Origin: Streptomyces sp. JJ38
GTDB taxonomy: Bacteria > Actinomycetota > Actinomycetes > Streptomycetales > Streptomycetaceae
Length of the DNA stretch: 64,000 nt
NCBI RefSeq assembly: GCF_019303475.1
Contig: NZ_JABLSI010000013.1
Location: 188,121 to 252,120 of the forward strand
Direction: 5' to 3'
Positions within the stretch are counted from its first letter, which is position 1, and the number at the start of each line of letters is the position of its first letter. This document shows, one piece after another, positions 25,200 to 33,618 of the stretch. The notes below the pieces were generated by a model. The model was not told where the DNA came from, ran no database searches, and saw only the letters and a program-made list of their open reading frames with translations. The translations under genes were made by a program, and so were the position numbers.

Positions 25200-25862
25200 A
25201 GCAGACGGAGCCGGACATCCTGGAGGCACGGGGCTGGTCGTCGCCGTCGAGGGGGACCGAGCGGGCGGCAGACATCCCCCAGCGAACCGGCACTTCCTCC
25301 TCGCCCCGGCCCCTGCGGGCACTTCCACCGCCTTCCCGATACCCTGACCGTCGAGCAGCAGCGCGTGCAGGCGTCCGCCGCGCACGCTCTCCTCGCCGTC
25401 GGCCACAGCGCCCACCTCGACCCCGCCCTGAACACGCTGACCATGCTGGACGGCGAACGCGAAGCGGCTCTGCGGTACCTCGCCCAGCTCTCTGAGCGCG
25501 CCTCCCGCGCCGAAAGCAGCACGGAGATCGCCAAGATCCTGACCGAGATCGCCGGACCGACCGAGGGCCTGCTGCCGCTCCCCCTGCGAGACTGTCGTCA
25601 GGGCCTGGATCGCCTGGTCCCACCGCCCGGAGCCATGAGCGAAGACCCGACACCAGCCTTTCAACTCGGCACCACACCGGACACGCTGTCACACGCCGTC
25701 CACCGGTCCTTCTCGCCCGCACTCACGCCGCGCGCACCCCGTCTTCGACGAGGCCGCCTATCAGCAGGCCGTACACGAGATCCGCGCCGGCAAGTCCAGC
25801 CCTGCCGTACAGACACCGGAGCCAGTCGCCGCCGCCTCGCGCCCCGCACCGTCCCGGCGTAG
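25196..25862 (+). pseudogene. Frame-shifted accessory gene or overlapping fragments
   Basis: An ATG at 25196 overlaps the previous stop (ATGA) but its frame loses codon bias after about 12 codons. Good coding continues in a second frame (GGTGLVVAVEGDRAGG, then NRHFLLAPAPAGTSTAFP, ending at a TGA near 25346). A third frame then takes over (TLTVEQQRVQASAAHALLAV, then LNTLTMLDGEREAALRYLAQ) and runs open to 25862 from GTG 25365. Near 25745 the convincing reading moves again to HPVFDEAAYQQAVHEIRAGK, closed by a TAA at about 25869. The parts look like one gene broken by several indels, or a short translated gene (25365-25862) flanked by debris. Confidence 0.4.
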
Positions 25863-25936
25863 TCCGTAACCCTCATCGGGCGGCCTCGGCACTTCGCCGG
25901 GGCCGCCCTGCACCGCCCGACCCATCGGAGAACCCC

Positions 25937-26122
25937 GTAGTACCCCGCACGCCTCCACCGATCACCCACCGCCTCAAGCCCCGCCTCGCGACCGCTCTCT
26001 TCCGCCGCTACCTGCGCGCCTGCATCGCCATCGGCCCCGACCGCACCTCCCTGCTGGCCGGCGCACGCCCCAAGGCCGTCCTCGCCGAGTCGCAGCGGAT
26101 CGGGCACCGCCACCACCACTGA
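25937..26122 (+). CDS. Small basic ORF without a canonical start codon
   Basis: A 61-codon frame with good third-position GC follows a GGAGAACCCC stretch. Where a start would be expected there is GTA GTA and no ATG, GTG or TTG lies nearby. The sequence is basic and helical (THRLKPRLATALFRRYLRAC, then RTSLLAGARPKAVLAESQRI). It is either a broken start (GTG to GTA) or a non-coding coincidence. Confidence 0.3.
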   Translation, partial: VVPRTPPPITHRLKPRLATALFRRYLRACIAIGPDRTSLLAGARPKAVLAESQRIGHRHHH

Positions 26123-26144
26123 ACCCACTCCGACCTGGAGGAGC

Positions 26145-26528
26145 ATGCCCCACTCCACCCCATACCCGGTGCGGCTGGCCGACGAGATCACCCGCCAGCT
26201 CGGCCAGCTCGCCGAGCACATGGCCCAACTGCCCCCTCACGAGGCCATGCAGGTCATCGCCCGTGTCCTGAACCCGGACGACGGAGTCCTCGGCGGCGCC
26301 ACCCACCTCGTGGCCACCAGCAGCGTGTTCGCCAAGAACCAGGCCGAGCGCGGTGTACTGCCGGCAGAGGTATGGCTCGCTCTCGGCCGGGCCGCGAACG
26401 AACTCGACGCCATCGGCGGTGACCTTGACGAACACCGCGAGACCCTCCGGCACGTCAGCACACAGCCCGCCGCCACGGCGGCGAAGCCACCAGTCCCTGC
26501 TCCGCTCGTCGTACGGCGGCGCCGGTGA
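26145..26528 (+). CDS. Small hypothetical protein
   Basis: 127 residues from ATG 26145, with GGAGGAG directly before. Helical N-terminal half: RLADEITRQLGQLAEHMAQL, then HEAMQVIARVLNPDDG; then LGRAANELDAIGGDLDEHRE and a Pro/Arg tail. The stop overlaps the start of the DUF317 gene, so the two are probably coupled. No family recognised. Confidence 0.6.
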   Translation: MPHSTPYPVRLADEITRQLGQLAEHMAQLPPHEAMQVIARVLNPDDGVLGGATHLVATSSVFAKNQAERGVLPAEVWLALGRAANELDAIGGDLDEHRETLRHVSTQPAATAAKPPVPAPLVVRRRR

Positions 26529-27328
26529 AGAGGAAGCAGTGGCAGGGCTGGGGCCCGGGCGAAGAAGCCGAGCAGCACTACCTCGTCCAGCCTCGCGCCC
26601 TCGCCGGCGGCGGCGACGTCCGGCATGTCTCCGAGTTCTTGCGCGCCTCCGGCTGGCGGGACAAGTCCAAGGCAGTCGGGTCCCTCTTCCTGGAGAGCCC
26701 GGACCGCATGGTCCGGATCGCCTACGACCCCTTTGTCCTGCCAGGTGGATGGACGATCCATGGCAAGGCGACCGGGCAGCAGGACGAGTGGTGGGTGAAG
26801 CTCGGCCGGCAGACACCGGTGGAGATCGTCGCCGGGCTCAGCGATGCCCTGACCCGGCCCCGCTCCGCGCACGCGCCCGATGTGTGGGCTCCGCTGCAGG
26901 AACAGCACTGGCACACTCGGCCGGAGGCCGGGCACTACACCGCGACGAGCCCCGACAACACCGCGTGGATGCAGTTCCGCCAGGCCCCAGGCGGCGACGC
27001 CACGTGGTGGTCCGGTGCCAAGGACCAGCAGGGCAACGGCTGGACAGCCCAGTTCACGGCCACCACCCCAATGCACCTGGTGCAAGCCTTCTCCGCTGCT
27101 CTCGCCAGCCCCGAACCCGTCATGCGCCCGCGCGGACGCGTCCCGCACAGCGCACAGATCCGCACCACATCCGTCTCCGTCCTGCCCTCCCAGCTCAGCG
27201 CCTGGCAGCAGGCCCGGATCACCGCCGCCCGCGCCGCCACCTGGGCCCGCAACTCGGTTCGAAGCAGCCGGCCCCGTACGACAGCTCGCCCCCACGCCCA
27301 CACCGGCGGGGCTCGCGCCCGTCGCTGA
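26525..27328 (+). CDS. DUF317 domain protein (copy 1)
   Basis: 267 residues from GTG 26525 overlapping the previous stop. Two repeats of the DUF317 pattern are visible. The first has VQPRALAGGGDVRHVSEFLR, then RMVRIAYDPFVLPGGW, then WWVKLGRQTPVEIVAGLSDAL. The second has WHTRPEAGHYTATSPDNTAWMQF, then WTAQFTATTPMHLVQAFSAAL. DUF317 proteins are abundant on Streptomyces plasmids and integrative elements; their role is unknown. The C-terminal helix rich in Gln, Ala and Arg is shared with the copies at 27711 and 29115. Confidence 0.8.
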   Translation: MKRKQWQGWGPGEEAEQHYLVQPRALAGGGDVRHVSEFLRASGWRDKSKAVGSLFLESPDRMVRIAYDPFVLPGGWTIHGKATGQQDEWWVKLGRQTPVEIVAGLSDALTRPRSAHAPDVWAPLQEQHWHTRPEAGHYTATSPDNTAWMQFRQAPGGDATWWSGAKDQQGNGWTAQFTATTPMHLVQAFSAALASPEPVMRPRGRVPHSAQIRTTSVSVLPSQLSAWQQARITAARAATWARNSVRSSRPRTTARPHAHTGGARARR

Positions 27329-27357
27329 CCTCCGACACCGACCACCGAAGGATCCCC

Positions 27358-27714
27358 GTGCCCGCGCTCACCCCGGACACCATCCGCACCGCGACCGACA
27401 CCCTGTCCCACCTTACGGATTACCTGCGCGACACCCCTGAGCCCGCTGAGGCGCTCGCCCTCGTCGAGCCGCTGCTCGACGAATACACCGGTTTCCCCGT
27501 CCAGCTCGCCGACGCCCTGCGCGCCCTCGCCCGCGCCGTACAGGACCATCCGGACACCCCGCGCACCGCCGAAGCCGCCCTGCTGATCACGGAGTTGCGC
27601 ATCGCTGCGCGGGAACAATCCGACCAGCACGCCCTCCACTACGTCCTCGACGACCTCCGCCGTCTGAACGCGAAGACCCCGTCGCCCACGGTGGGGTGCG
27701 GCCGGTGCCGGTGA
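27358..27714 (+). CDS. Small hypothetical protein between DUF317 genes
   Basis: 118 residues from GTG 27358, with AAGGAT six bases upstream. It is all-helical and acidic: TPDTIRTATDTLSHLTDYLR, then LALVEPLLDEYTGFPVQLAD, then AEAALLITELRIAAREQSDQ. The C-terminus has C-x-x-C (VGCGRCR). Its stop overlaps the GTG of the second DUF317 gene, so the pair is probably coupled. Function unknown. Confidence 0.6.
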   Translation: MPALTPDTIRTATDTLSHLTDYLRDTPEPAEALALVEPLLDEYTGFPVQLADALRALARAVQDHPDTPRTAEAALLITELRIAAREQSDQHALHYVLDDLRRLNAKTPSPTVGCGRCR

Positions 27715-28526
27715 GCGAACGGCAGCTCGCCGACTTCGCCAACAAGCACGCCTGGCAGATCCCGTTCGACATCAGCCCCCGCCACCTCGCCGGCCCCGGC
27801 GACGCCCGCCACGTCACCCACGGCCTCGCCGCCGCAGGGTGGAGCGCCGTCTCCGACCCTTTGAGCGCCGAAATCACCTTGCACAGCCCCGACCTTCGCC
27901 ATCGCCTCCAGTTCGACCCCCAGTCCCGCACCTCCGCGTGGTGGCGGCTGCAGGCTGAGCCCACTGACACCGAGCCGGGCTGGTACGCCGAGTTCGGCGA
28001 ACTCGTGCCCGCCGAGGTCCTCGCCGGCTTCACGGACGCCCTCGTCGTCCCGCCGCCACAGCAGTCGGACCCGTGGCTACCGGTGTCCTCGGCGGGCTGG
28101 CACCGCGAGTCAGACGACACAGCGCGCTCACCGGACTCCATGTGTCGTATCGAACTGCGCCCGTCGAGCGAACTCCACGACCGGCCCTCCTGGCGCGTCG
28201 AGACCCGCGAGCCCGGCCATGGAACGATCGACGGCCCACGCATCTGGCACGCCTACTTCCACGAGCACACCCCCACCCGCCTGGTCGGGTCATTCCTCAC
28301 CGCACTGGCCGACCGTAGCCCGCTCCAGCGCGGCATGTACGACCGCACCGGCCACTACAGCGCCGTGCAAGAACCCAGCCCACTGCGCCCACAGCAGGTG
28401 GTCGACGCCCATACCACCCGCATCAAGGCACTCCGCGCACAGGCACGCTTCGCCCGCCGGCAGCAGACGAAACCCGCGACGACCCCGGCGAAGGCCGGCC
28501 CAGCCCATCCAGTTGCTCGCCGCTGA
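27711..28526 (+). CDS. DUF317 domain protein (copy 2)
   Basis: 271 residues from GTG 27711, chosen for its GTGA overlap; GTG 27696 and 27705 are also in frame. Two DUF317 repeats: ISPRHLAGPGDARHVTHGLA, then RHRLQFDPQSRTSAWWRLQA and YAEFGELVPAEVLAGFTDAL; later CRIELRPSSELHDRPSWRVE and WHAYFHEHTPTRLVGSFLTA. The terminal basic helix (TRIKALRAQARFARRQQ) parallels the other copies. The divergence from copy 1 shows that these are old duplicates. Confidence 0.8.
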   Translation: MSERQLADFANKHAWQIPFDISPRHLAGPGDARHVTHGLAAAGWSAVSDPLSAEITLHSPDLRHRLQFDPQSRTSAWWRLQAEPTDTEPGWYAEFGELVPAEVLAGFTDALVVPPPQQSDPWLPVSSAGWHRESDDTARSPDSMCRIELRPSSELHDRPSWRVETREPGHGTIDGPRIWHAYFHEHTPTRLVGSFLTALADRSPLQRGMYDRTGHYSAVQEPSPLRPQQVVDAHTTRIKALRAQARFARRQQTKPATTPAKAGPAHPVARR

Positions 28527-28551
28527 ACCGACAGGACCCCTCCTCATCTCC

Positions 28552-29112
28552 ATGAACCACCGCGAACACCGCAACTTCCTGCGCCACCTCGACGACTACC
28601 TAAGCGACAGCAAGAAGATCCTCGACGCCTGGGACGCCTACTCCGACGAACACACCGACCTCGACGGCTGGCCCTACGACGACCACGCCTACGGCATGCG
28701 CGCGAGCCAGCGCGACGCCGACACGCTCACGGCGTTCGAGCCGCTCCGCTACGGTGCCCGTCACCTGCTGGCCACAGCCGAGATACAGCTGGCCCAGCTG
28801 CCCGAGAACACAGTGCAGAGCCGCTGGGTCTACCAGTTGGGCGTCCTGCGCTACGCCCTCGACCGGCTCGACGAACTGCACGAGCAGTGGCTGAAGACCC
28901 GAGACGCCCTCCCCGCCACCGCCAAGGCCGGCACCGCCGACTTCGACGACGCCCTCGCCGAGCATCACGCGGAATCGTGGAGCTACCTCGACAACTGGGC
29001 CACCCACGGATCGGCTCTCCGGGAAATCAACGCCGCTGCCCGCAAGGCCCGTTCGCCTCTTGCCCCCATACCGCTCCGCGCACTCGTCCGGCGAACTGCA
29101 ACACGGAAGTGA
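28552..29112 (+). CDS. Hypothetical helical protein between DUF317 genes
   Basis: 186 residues from ATG 28552; a weak AGGA lies 17 bases upstream, so the start is tentative. Long amphipathic helices dominate: NFLRHLDDYLSDSKKILDAW, FEPLRYGARHLLATAEIQLA, LRYALDRLDELHEQWLKTRD, AEHHAESWSYLDNWATHGSA. The overall pattern is a four-helix bundle with a basic tail. No membrane segment, signal or known motif. Confidence 0.6.
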   Translation: MNHREHRNFLRHLDDYLSDSKKILDAWDAYSDEHTDLDGWPYDDHAYGMRASQRDADTLTAFEPLRYGARHLLATAEIQLAQLPENTVQSRWVYQLGVLRYALDRLDELHEQWLKTRDALPATAKAGTADFDDALAEHHAESWSYLDNWATHGSALREINAAARKARSPLAPIPLRALVRRTATRK

Positions 29113-29114
29113 GC

Positions 29115-29920
29115 ATGCCCCCGGCTCCCGAGACCGTCGAGGTCGACTTCGTCTCCCCGCGTCATCTCGCCGGCGGCGGTGACCCCGCTCGGAGCACCGT
29201 TCCTCTCCACCGTGCCTGCGGATGGAGCCACGGTGACGACCCTCTGATGCCGCGCGTCCTGCTCTCCAGTCCCGGCCAGAAGGCCCTCCTGCGCTTGGAG
29301 CCCGAGCCTAACGAGCAGTGGTGGACGTTGAGCCACGCGGCGGAGCCGGACAGGCCCGGCCGGTACGCCAGCTTCGGCGCCCGCCCCCCTGTCGAACTCA
29401 TCGCCGCCGCCACCGACGCCCTCACCGACCTGGCCCCGCCGACGGGCGCGCCCTCCGATCCGTTCGAGCCACTTCGACAGATCAGCCGGTCGCCCGCCTC
29501 CGCGGACAACGGCCTCCTGTCACCCGACGACACCGCGTACTTCCAGGGGGTGGGCAGCGCGGAAGAACCGGGCGCCTGAATCGTCACCGCCACACTCGGC
29601 CCCGACCGGCCGGTGTGGCAGGCCCGTTTCGGCGGGCACACTCCCGCCCGCCTCGTAGCCGCGTTCACCGCTGCGCTCGCCGATCCGAAGCCCGCGCCGC
29701 GCATCGACAGCAGACGCAGTCTCCCGACCGCGACCCGAACGTCGTCACCCGCAAGACCACCGACGTGCTCGCCGTGTACATCGCCGGCGCGTTGGAAGAA
29801 CGCGTCCACTACCTCGCTGCCCGAACACACCACCACTCCGCCGGCCCGGCCCCCTCACGGCAGGCGCCGCCCAGGCGGCCGCAGCCGCTCACCCTCCCGT
29901 CCCCGCCCGGAAGCACGTAG
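29115..29920 (+). pseudogene. Broken DUF317 gene (copy 3)
   Basis: From ATG 29115 the first DUF317 repeat is intact (FVSPRHLAGGGDPARSTVPL, then ALLRLEPEPNEQWWTLSHAA and GRYASFGARPPVELIAAATD). An in-frame TGA at 29577 ends the ORF after 154 residues. Directly after it the same frame continues IVTATLGPDRPVWQARFGGH and TPARLVAAFTAALADPKPAP, which is the second repeat. Near 29700 the good frame changes by one, giving NVVTRKTTDVLAVYIAGALE and the usual C-terminal helix up to a TAG at 29918-29920. One nonsense and one frameshift mutation therefore separate it from an intact gene. The TGA may replace a Trp codon. Confidence 0.75.
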
Positions 29921-29923
29921 CCC

Positions 29924-31717
29924 TTGCCCCCTTCCTCCTCCAGCAGCAACACCGACGGCTACGACCTCGTCCTGCGCCTCCTCCTCGGCGTGCTCGCCGT
30001 CGTCGTCCCCCTGTCCCACCTGGCCTGGCTGTCCGGCAACATCACCGCCTACCTCACCGGCACCAACTGGGCCACATATCAGCCGACCAACGCCCTACTC
30101 CACCCCGAGCAGGTCTGGCCCGCCGCAGGAGAAACGTCCCTGCTGATCGGTGCCCGCATCGTCCCCGTCCTCCTGCTCCTGACCCTCGGGACAGGCGCGG
30201 GCGTCCTGTGGGCCCGGCACAAGAACCGAAGCGGCGGCCGGAAGAAGAAGATCACCGACATGGCCAAGGCCCGGGACATCGAGCCGCTGATGGCCAAGGC
30301 AATCACCGACAAAGCCCGCTCCCTGCGCCCCAGCCTGAAGAACAGCAAGCACATCGACGCGAAGGACACCGGCATCCTTCTCGGCAACCTGAAGGGCAGT
30401 CGCCACGAGGTACGGATGGGGTTCGAGGACGTTGCCGTCGCGATCATGGCACCCAGGTCCGGCAAGACCACCTCGCTCGCCATCCCCTCCATGCTCGGCG
30501 CACCCGGCCCGGTCCTGCTGACGTCGAACAAGGCCGCCGGCGACGCCTTCACCACCGCCTACGAGGCGAGGGCCCGGGCGGGAACCGTGTGGACCATGGA
30601 CCCGCAGCAGATCGCGCACGCCGCCCGCGAGATGTGGTGGAACCCTCTCGCCAGCGCGAGAACCCTGGACGGGGCGAACCGGCTCGCCGGACACTTCCTC
30701 GCCGCCTCGGTGGACGCCTCCCAGCAGGGCGACTTCTGGTCGAAGGCCGGCAGCAACATCCTGTCCCAGCTGCTCCTGGCCGCAGCACTCGACGAGCGGC
30801 CCATCACCGACATCATGCAGTGGCTCGCCTTCCCCGCCGACCGCACTCCGCTGGACATCCTGCGCGACCACGGCTTCGCCGCCGTCGCCGCCCAGCTCAA
30901 GGGGACGGTCGAAGGCCCTCCGGAAACGAGGGACGGCATCTACGAGACCGCCCGGCAGTACGCCTCCGCACTTCTGAACGCGGAAATCGCCGCGTGGGTG
31001 ACCCCGCAGAAGGACGTCCCGGAGTTCCGGCCGGAGCAGTTCGTCACCTCCACCGACACGCTGTTCCTGCTCAGCAAGGACGGCGGAGGCGGAGCCTCGG
31101 CGCTGATCGCCGCGTGCGCGGACTCGGTGATGCGGGCCGCGACCGCGCAGGCCGAACGTGCCGGCGGGCGCCTGGATCCGCCCATGCTGGCGATCCTCGA
31201 CGAGGCCGCCAACGTCTGCAAGATCAGCGACCTTCCCGACCTGTACTCCCACCTCGGGTCACGCGGGATCATCCCGATCACGATTCTGCAGTCCTACCGC
31301 CAGGGCCAGAAGGTCTGGGGCGACGCGGGCATGGATGCCTTGTGGTCCGCCTCGACCGTGAAGGTCATCGGTAGCGGCATCGACGACCCGGACTTCGCCG
31401 ACAAGCTGTCCCGCCTGATCGGCGACCACGACGTCGAGACCACCTCCACCTCGCGCTCGGAGTCCGGCAAGTCGACCTCCGTGTCGATGCGGCAGGAGCG
31501 GATCCTGCCCGCCGACGCGATTCGCGCCCTGCCCAAGGGCACTGCTTTGTGTTTCGCCACCGGTATGCGCGCCGCGATGCTCGACCTGCGCCCGTGGTAT
31601 CTGGAGCCCGGCGCCGCCGAACTCTCCGCCGCCTCCAAGAGGGCCTCCGACGGCATCACCAAGCGGGCCGTCGCCAAACACGCACCGCGGCAGACCGACT
31701 TCGGGACCGCAGCATGA
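29924..31717 (+). CDS. Type IV coupling protein, VirD4/TraG family
   Basis: 597 residues from TTG 29924. Two N-terminal membrane helices lie at residues about 15-40 and 75-97. A soluble ATPase domain follows, with Walker A APRSGKTTSLAI near residue 175, Walker B with flanks MLAILDEAANVCKI near residue 421, and the ILQSYRQGQKVWG segment after it. A coupling protein of this type recruits the DNA-relaxase complex to the type IV channel. It lies 16 kb from the channel genes but on the same strand, separated by accessory genes, and its stop overlaps the next start. Confidence 0.9.
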   Translation: MPPSSSSSNTDGYDLVLRLLLGVLAVVVPLSHLAWLSGNITAYLTGTNWATYQPTNALLHPEQVWPAAGETSLLIGARIVPVLLLLTLGTGAGVLWARHKNRSGGRKKKITDMAKARDIEPLMAKAITDKARSLRPSLKNSKHIDAKDTGILLGNLKGSRHEVRMGFEDVAVAIMAPRSGKTTSLAIPSMLGAPGPVLLTSNKAAGDAFTTAYEARARAGTVWTMDPQQIAHAAREMWWNPLASARTLDGANRLAGHFLAASVDASQQGDFWSKAGSNILSQLLLAAALDERPITDIMQWLAFPADRTPLDILRDHGFAAVAAQLKGTVEGPPETRDGIYETARQYASALLNAEIAAWVTPQKDVPEFRPEQFVTSTDTLFLLSKDGGGGASALIAACADSVMRAATAQAERAGGRLDPPMLAILDEAANVCKISDLPDLYSHLGSRGIIPITILQSYRQGQKVWGDAGMDALWSASTVKVIGSGIDDPDFADKLSRLIGDHDVETTSTSRSESGKSTSVSMRQERILPADAIRALPKGTALCFATGMRAAMLDLRPWYLEPGAAELSAASKRASDGITKRAVAKHAPRQTDFGTAA

Positions 31718-32583
31718 GATCGATACGGCTCCCGGACGGTGCCCAGCTCAGCACCCACGTCGACGGACCTGCACAAGCACCCGTGACGGCAGTCCTCGTG
31801 CATGGCCTCTCGGTCACCGCTGCCCTGTGGCGCTCGCACCTACCGCTCCTGCTCCGCGAAGGGATGCGCGTCGTGCGCTACGACCAGCGCGCACACGGCT
31901 ACTCCACCCGCGGCACCGCCGCCCTGAGCCTCGACCAGCTGGCCCACGACCTCGCCCAGGTTCTTGAGACGACAGCGCCACGGGGACCACTCGTGCTCGC
32001 CGGCCACTCCATGGGAGCGATGACGCTCATGCGCCTGGTCGCGCGCCACCCCCAATTCGCACCCCGCATCCGCAGGCTGGTACTCATCTCGCCCCCGCAC
32101 GGCGGCATCAGCACTCGCACGGGCACCGGCCCTGCCCACTCGTTCCTCGCCCTGGGCCGCACCCTTCTCGTGTCCGCGTGCACGCACGCGCCGTACCTGC
32201 TCGACGCCGTCCGGCGGCGCCTTCCCACCACCAGCCGGTGGGCCCTGCGTCCCCACGCCCATCCGGAGCCCGGTGCACAGCCGTTGCCGTGCCGACAGGG
32301 CCTGCACTCCATGGCGACCGGCGACATCGCCGCCCTGTGGCACGACCTCGCCGACCAGCAGCCCGACCCCGGCCCGTTGCAGCAGCTCGGCAGCCGGGTC
32401 CACCTCCTCGCCGGAAGCCTTGACACCCATATCCCGCCCGAGCAGACGAGTCGCGTTGCCGCCTGTCTGCCCAGCGCCCAGCTGGAGACCGTGCCGGACG
32501 CCACCCACGCATTGCCATTGCGTCACGCACAGCTGGTCAGCGAGCGAATCTCCCGCTGCGCCACCCCCACCGCTCATCTCTGA
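31714..32583 (+). CDS. Alpha/beta hydrolase
   Basis: 289 residues from ATG 31714, which overlaps the coupling-protein stop (ATGA). Fold markers are VLVHGLS (oxyanion region, residues 28-34), a YDQRAHGYS loop, nucleophile elbow GHSMG with Ser99, a likely acid Asp237 in SLDTH and His265 in DATHALP. A lid-like insertion spans residues 135-205. Substrate unknown. Its tight coupling to a conjugation ATPase is unusual and could be accidental. Confidence 0.8.
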   Translation: MRSIRLPDGAQLSTHVDGPAQAPVTAVLVHGLSVTAALWRSHLPLLLREGMRVVRYDQRAHGYSTRGTAALSLDQLAHDLAQVLETTAPRGPLVLAGHSMGAMTLMRLVARHPQFAPRIRRLVLISPPHGGISTRTGTGPAHSFLALGRTLLVSACTHAPYLLDAVRRRLPTTSRWALRPHAHPEPGAQPLPCRQGLHSMATGDIAALWHDLADQQPDPGPLQQLGSRVHLLAGSLDTHIPPEQTSRVAACLPSAQLETVPDATHALPLRHAQLVSERISRCATPTAHL

Positions 32584-32694
32584 AAACCGATCTCCCGGAT
32601 CCCCACCACGCCACCGGCCGGAATCCCCTGCCACTCACGCAACGGCCTCGATGCGGACACTCTCCCTCCCGTTTCCCTACACCCAGGACAGCCC

Positions 32695-33618
32695 ATTTCA
32701 GATCAGCCCCGATTCCGCGCCCTTTCCCTCGGCGCCGGAGTTCAATCCAGCACCCTTCTCACCCTGTCAGCCGAGGGCGTTCTCCCCAAAGTCGACTACG
32801 CGATTTTCGCCGACACCGGCTGGGAACCCAAAGCAGTGTATGCCCACCTTGACCGACTAGAGGAAGAGATAGCCGCGCCTGCCGGAATCCCGATGCTGCG
32901 CGTGTCGGCCGGAAATATTCGCAGTGACGCCCTGAACCCGGATCACCGGTTCGCATCCATGCCACTCCACATCCTCAACAAGGACGGGCGGCCTGGAATG
33001 ACCCGACGGCAGTGCACCGGCGAATATAAGGTAAAGCCAATAAAGCAGAAGGTGCGCGAACTGCTCGGGTACCCCTATCCTGCCCGCATTCCGAAGGGAG
33101 TATTCGTCGAACAATGGGTAGGGATCTCGACCGATGAATTTCACCGCGCCAAGGACGCTGACGTCAAGTACATGCGCAACAGGCATCCGCTTCTGGACAT
33201 GTCCTGGAGCCGGGCCGACTGCGTTCGCTACCTGACCTCGCTCGGTCTCGCCGATACACCGAAATCGAGTTGCCTGGGGTGCCCATTTCACGGAAACGCG
33301 CAGTGGAGACACATCAGGGACACCTCTCCGTCCGAATGGGCGGACGTCGTCGAATTCGACGAAGCTATCCGGCAGGGAAATGCCCGCGCCAACGCGTCGG
33401 GCAGCAGACTGCTCGGCGAGGCGTTCCTGCACCGCTCCCGCGTCCCGCTCAGCCGGGCGCCGATCGACCACGTCACCCGCGCCGAGCGGGCCGCCCTACA
33501 GATCAGCGCGGACGAAGCGGACGTACTGGAGAACGGGGTCGAGGACGGCTGCTCGCCCTGGGCGTGCCGCGGCGACGCCGATGCCCTGACGCAGGACGAC
33601 TTCGGACTGGCCACGTGA
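32695..33618 (+). CDS. Phosphoadenosine phosphosulfate reductase-like PP-loop protein
   Basis: 307 residues if read from an ATT at 32695 with AGGA six bases upstream. The first standard start, GTG 32836, would remove the PP-loop (ALSLGAGVQSST, residues about 9-20) and the following strand VDYAIFADTGWEP. Other features are RRQCTGEYKVKPI near residue 107, ADVKYMRNRHPLLDMSW, and a Cys pair in SSCLGCPFHG (193 and 196). PP-loop proteins of this family adenylate or sulphur-modify substrates; DndC is a DNA-modifying relative. The gene overlaps the cytosine methylase gene by GTGA, which suggests a joint role on nucleic acid. Confidence 0.75.
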   Translation: MSDQPRFRALSLGAGVQSSTLLTLSAEGVLPKVDYAIFADTGWEPKAVYAHLDRLEEEIAAPAGIPMLRVSAGNIRSDALNPDHRFASMPLHILNKDGRPGMTRRQCTGEYKVKPIKQKVRELLGYPYPARIPKGVFVEQWVGISTDEFHRAKDADVKYMRNRHPLLDMSWSRADCVRYLTSLGLADTPKSSCLGCPFHGNAQWRHIRDTSPSEWADVVEFDEAIRQGNARANASGSRLLGEAFLHRSRVPLSRAPIDHVTRAERAALQISADEADVLENGVEDGCSPWACRGDADALTQDDFGLAT

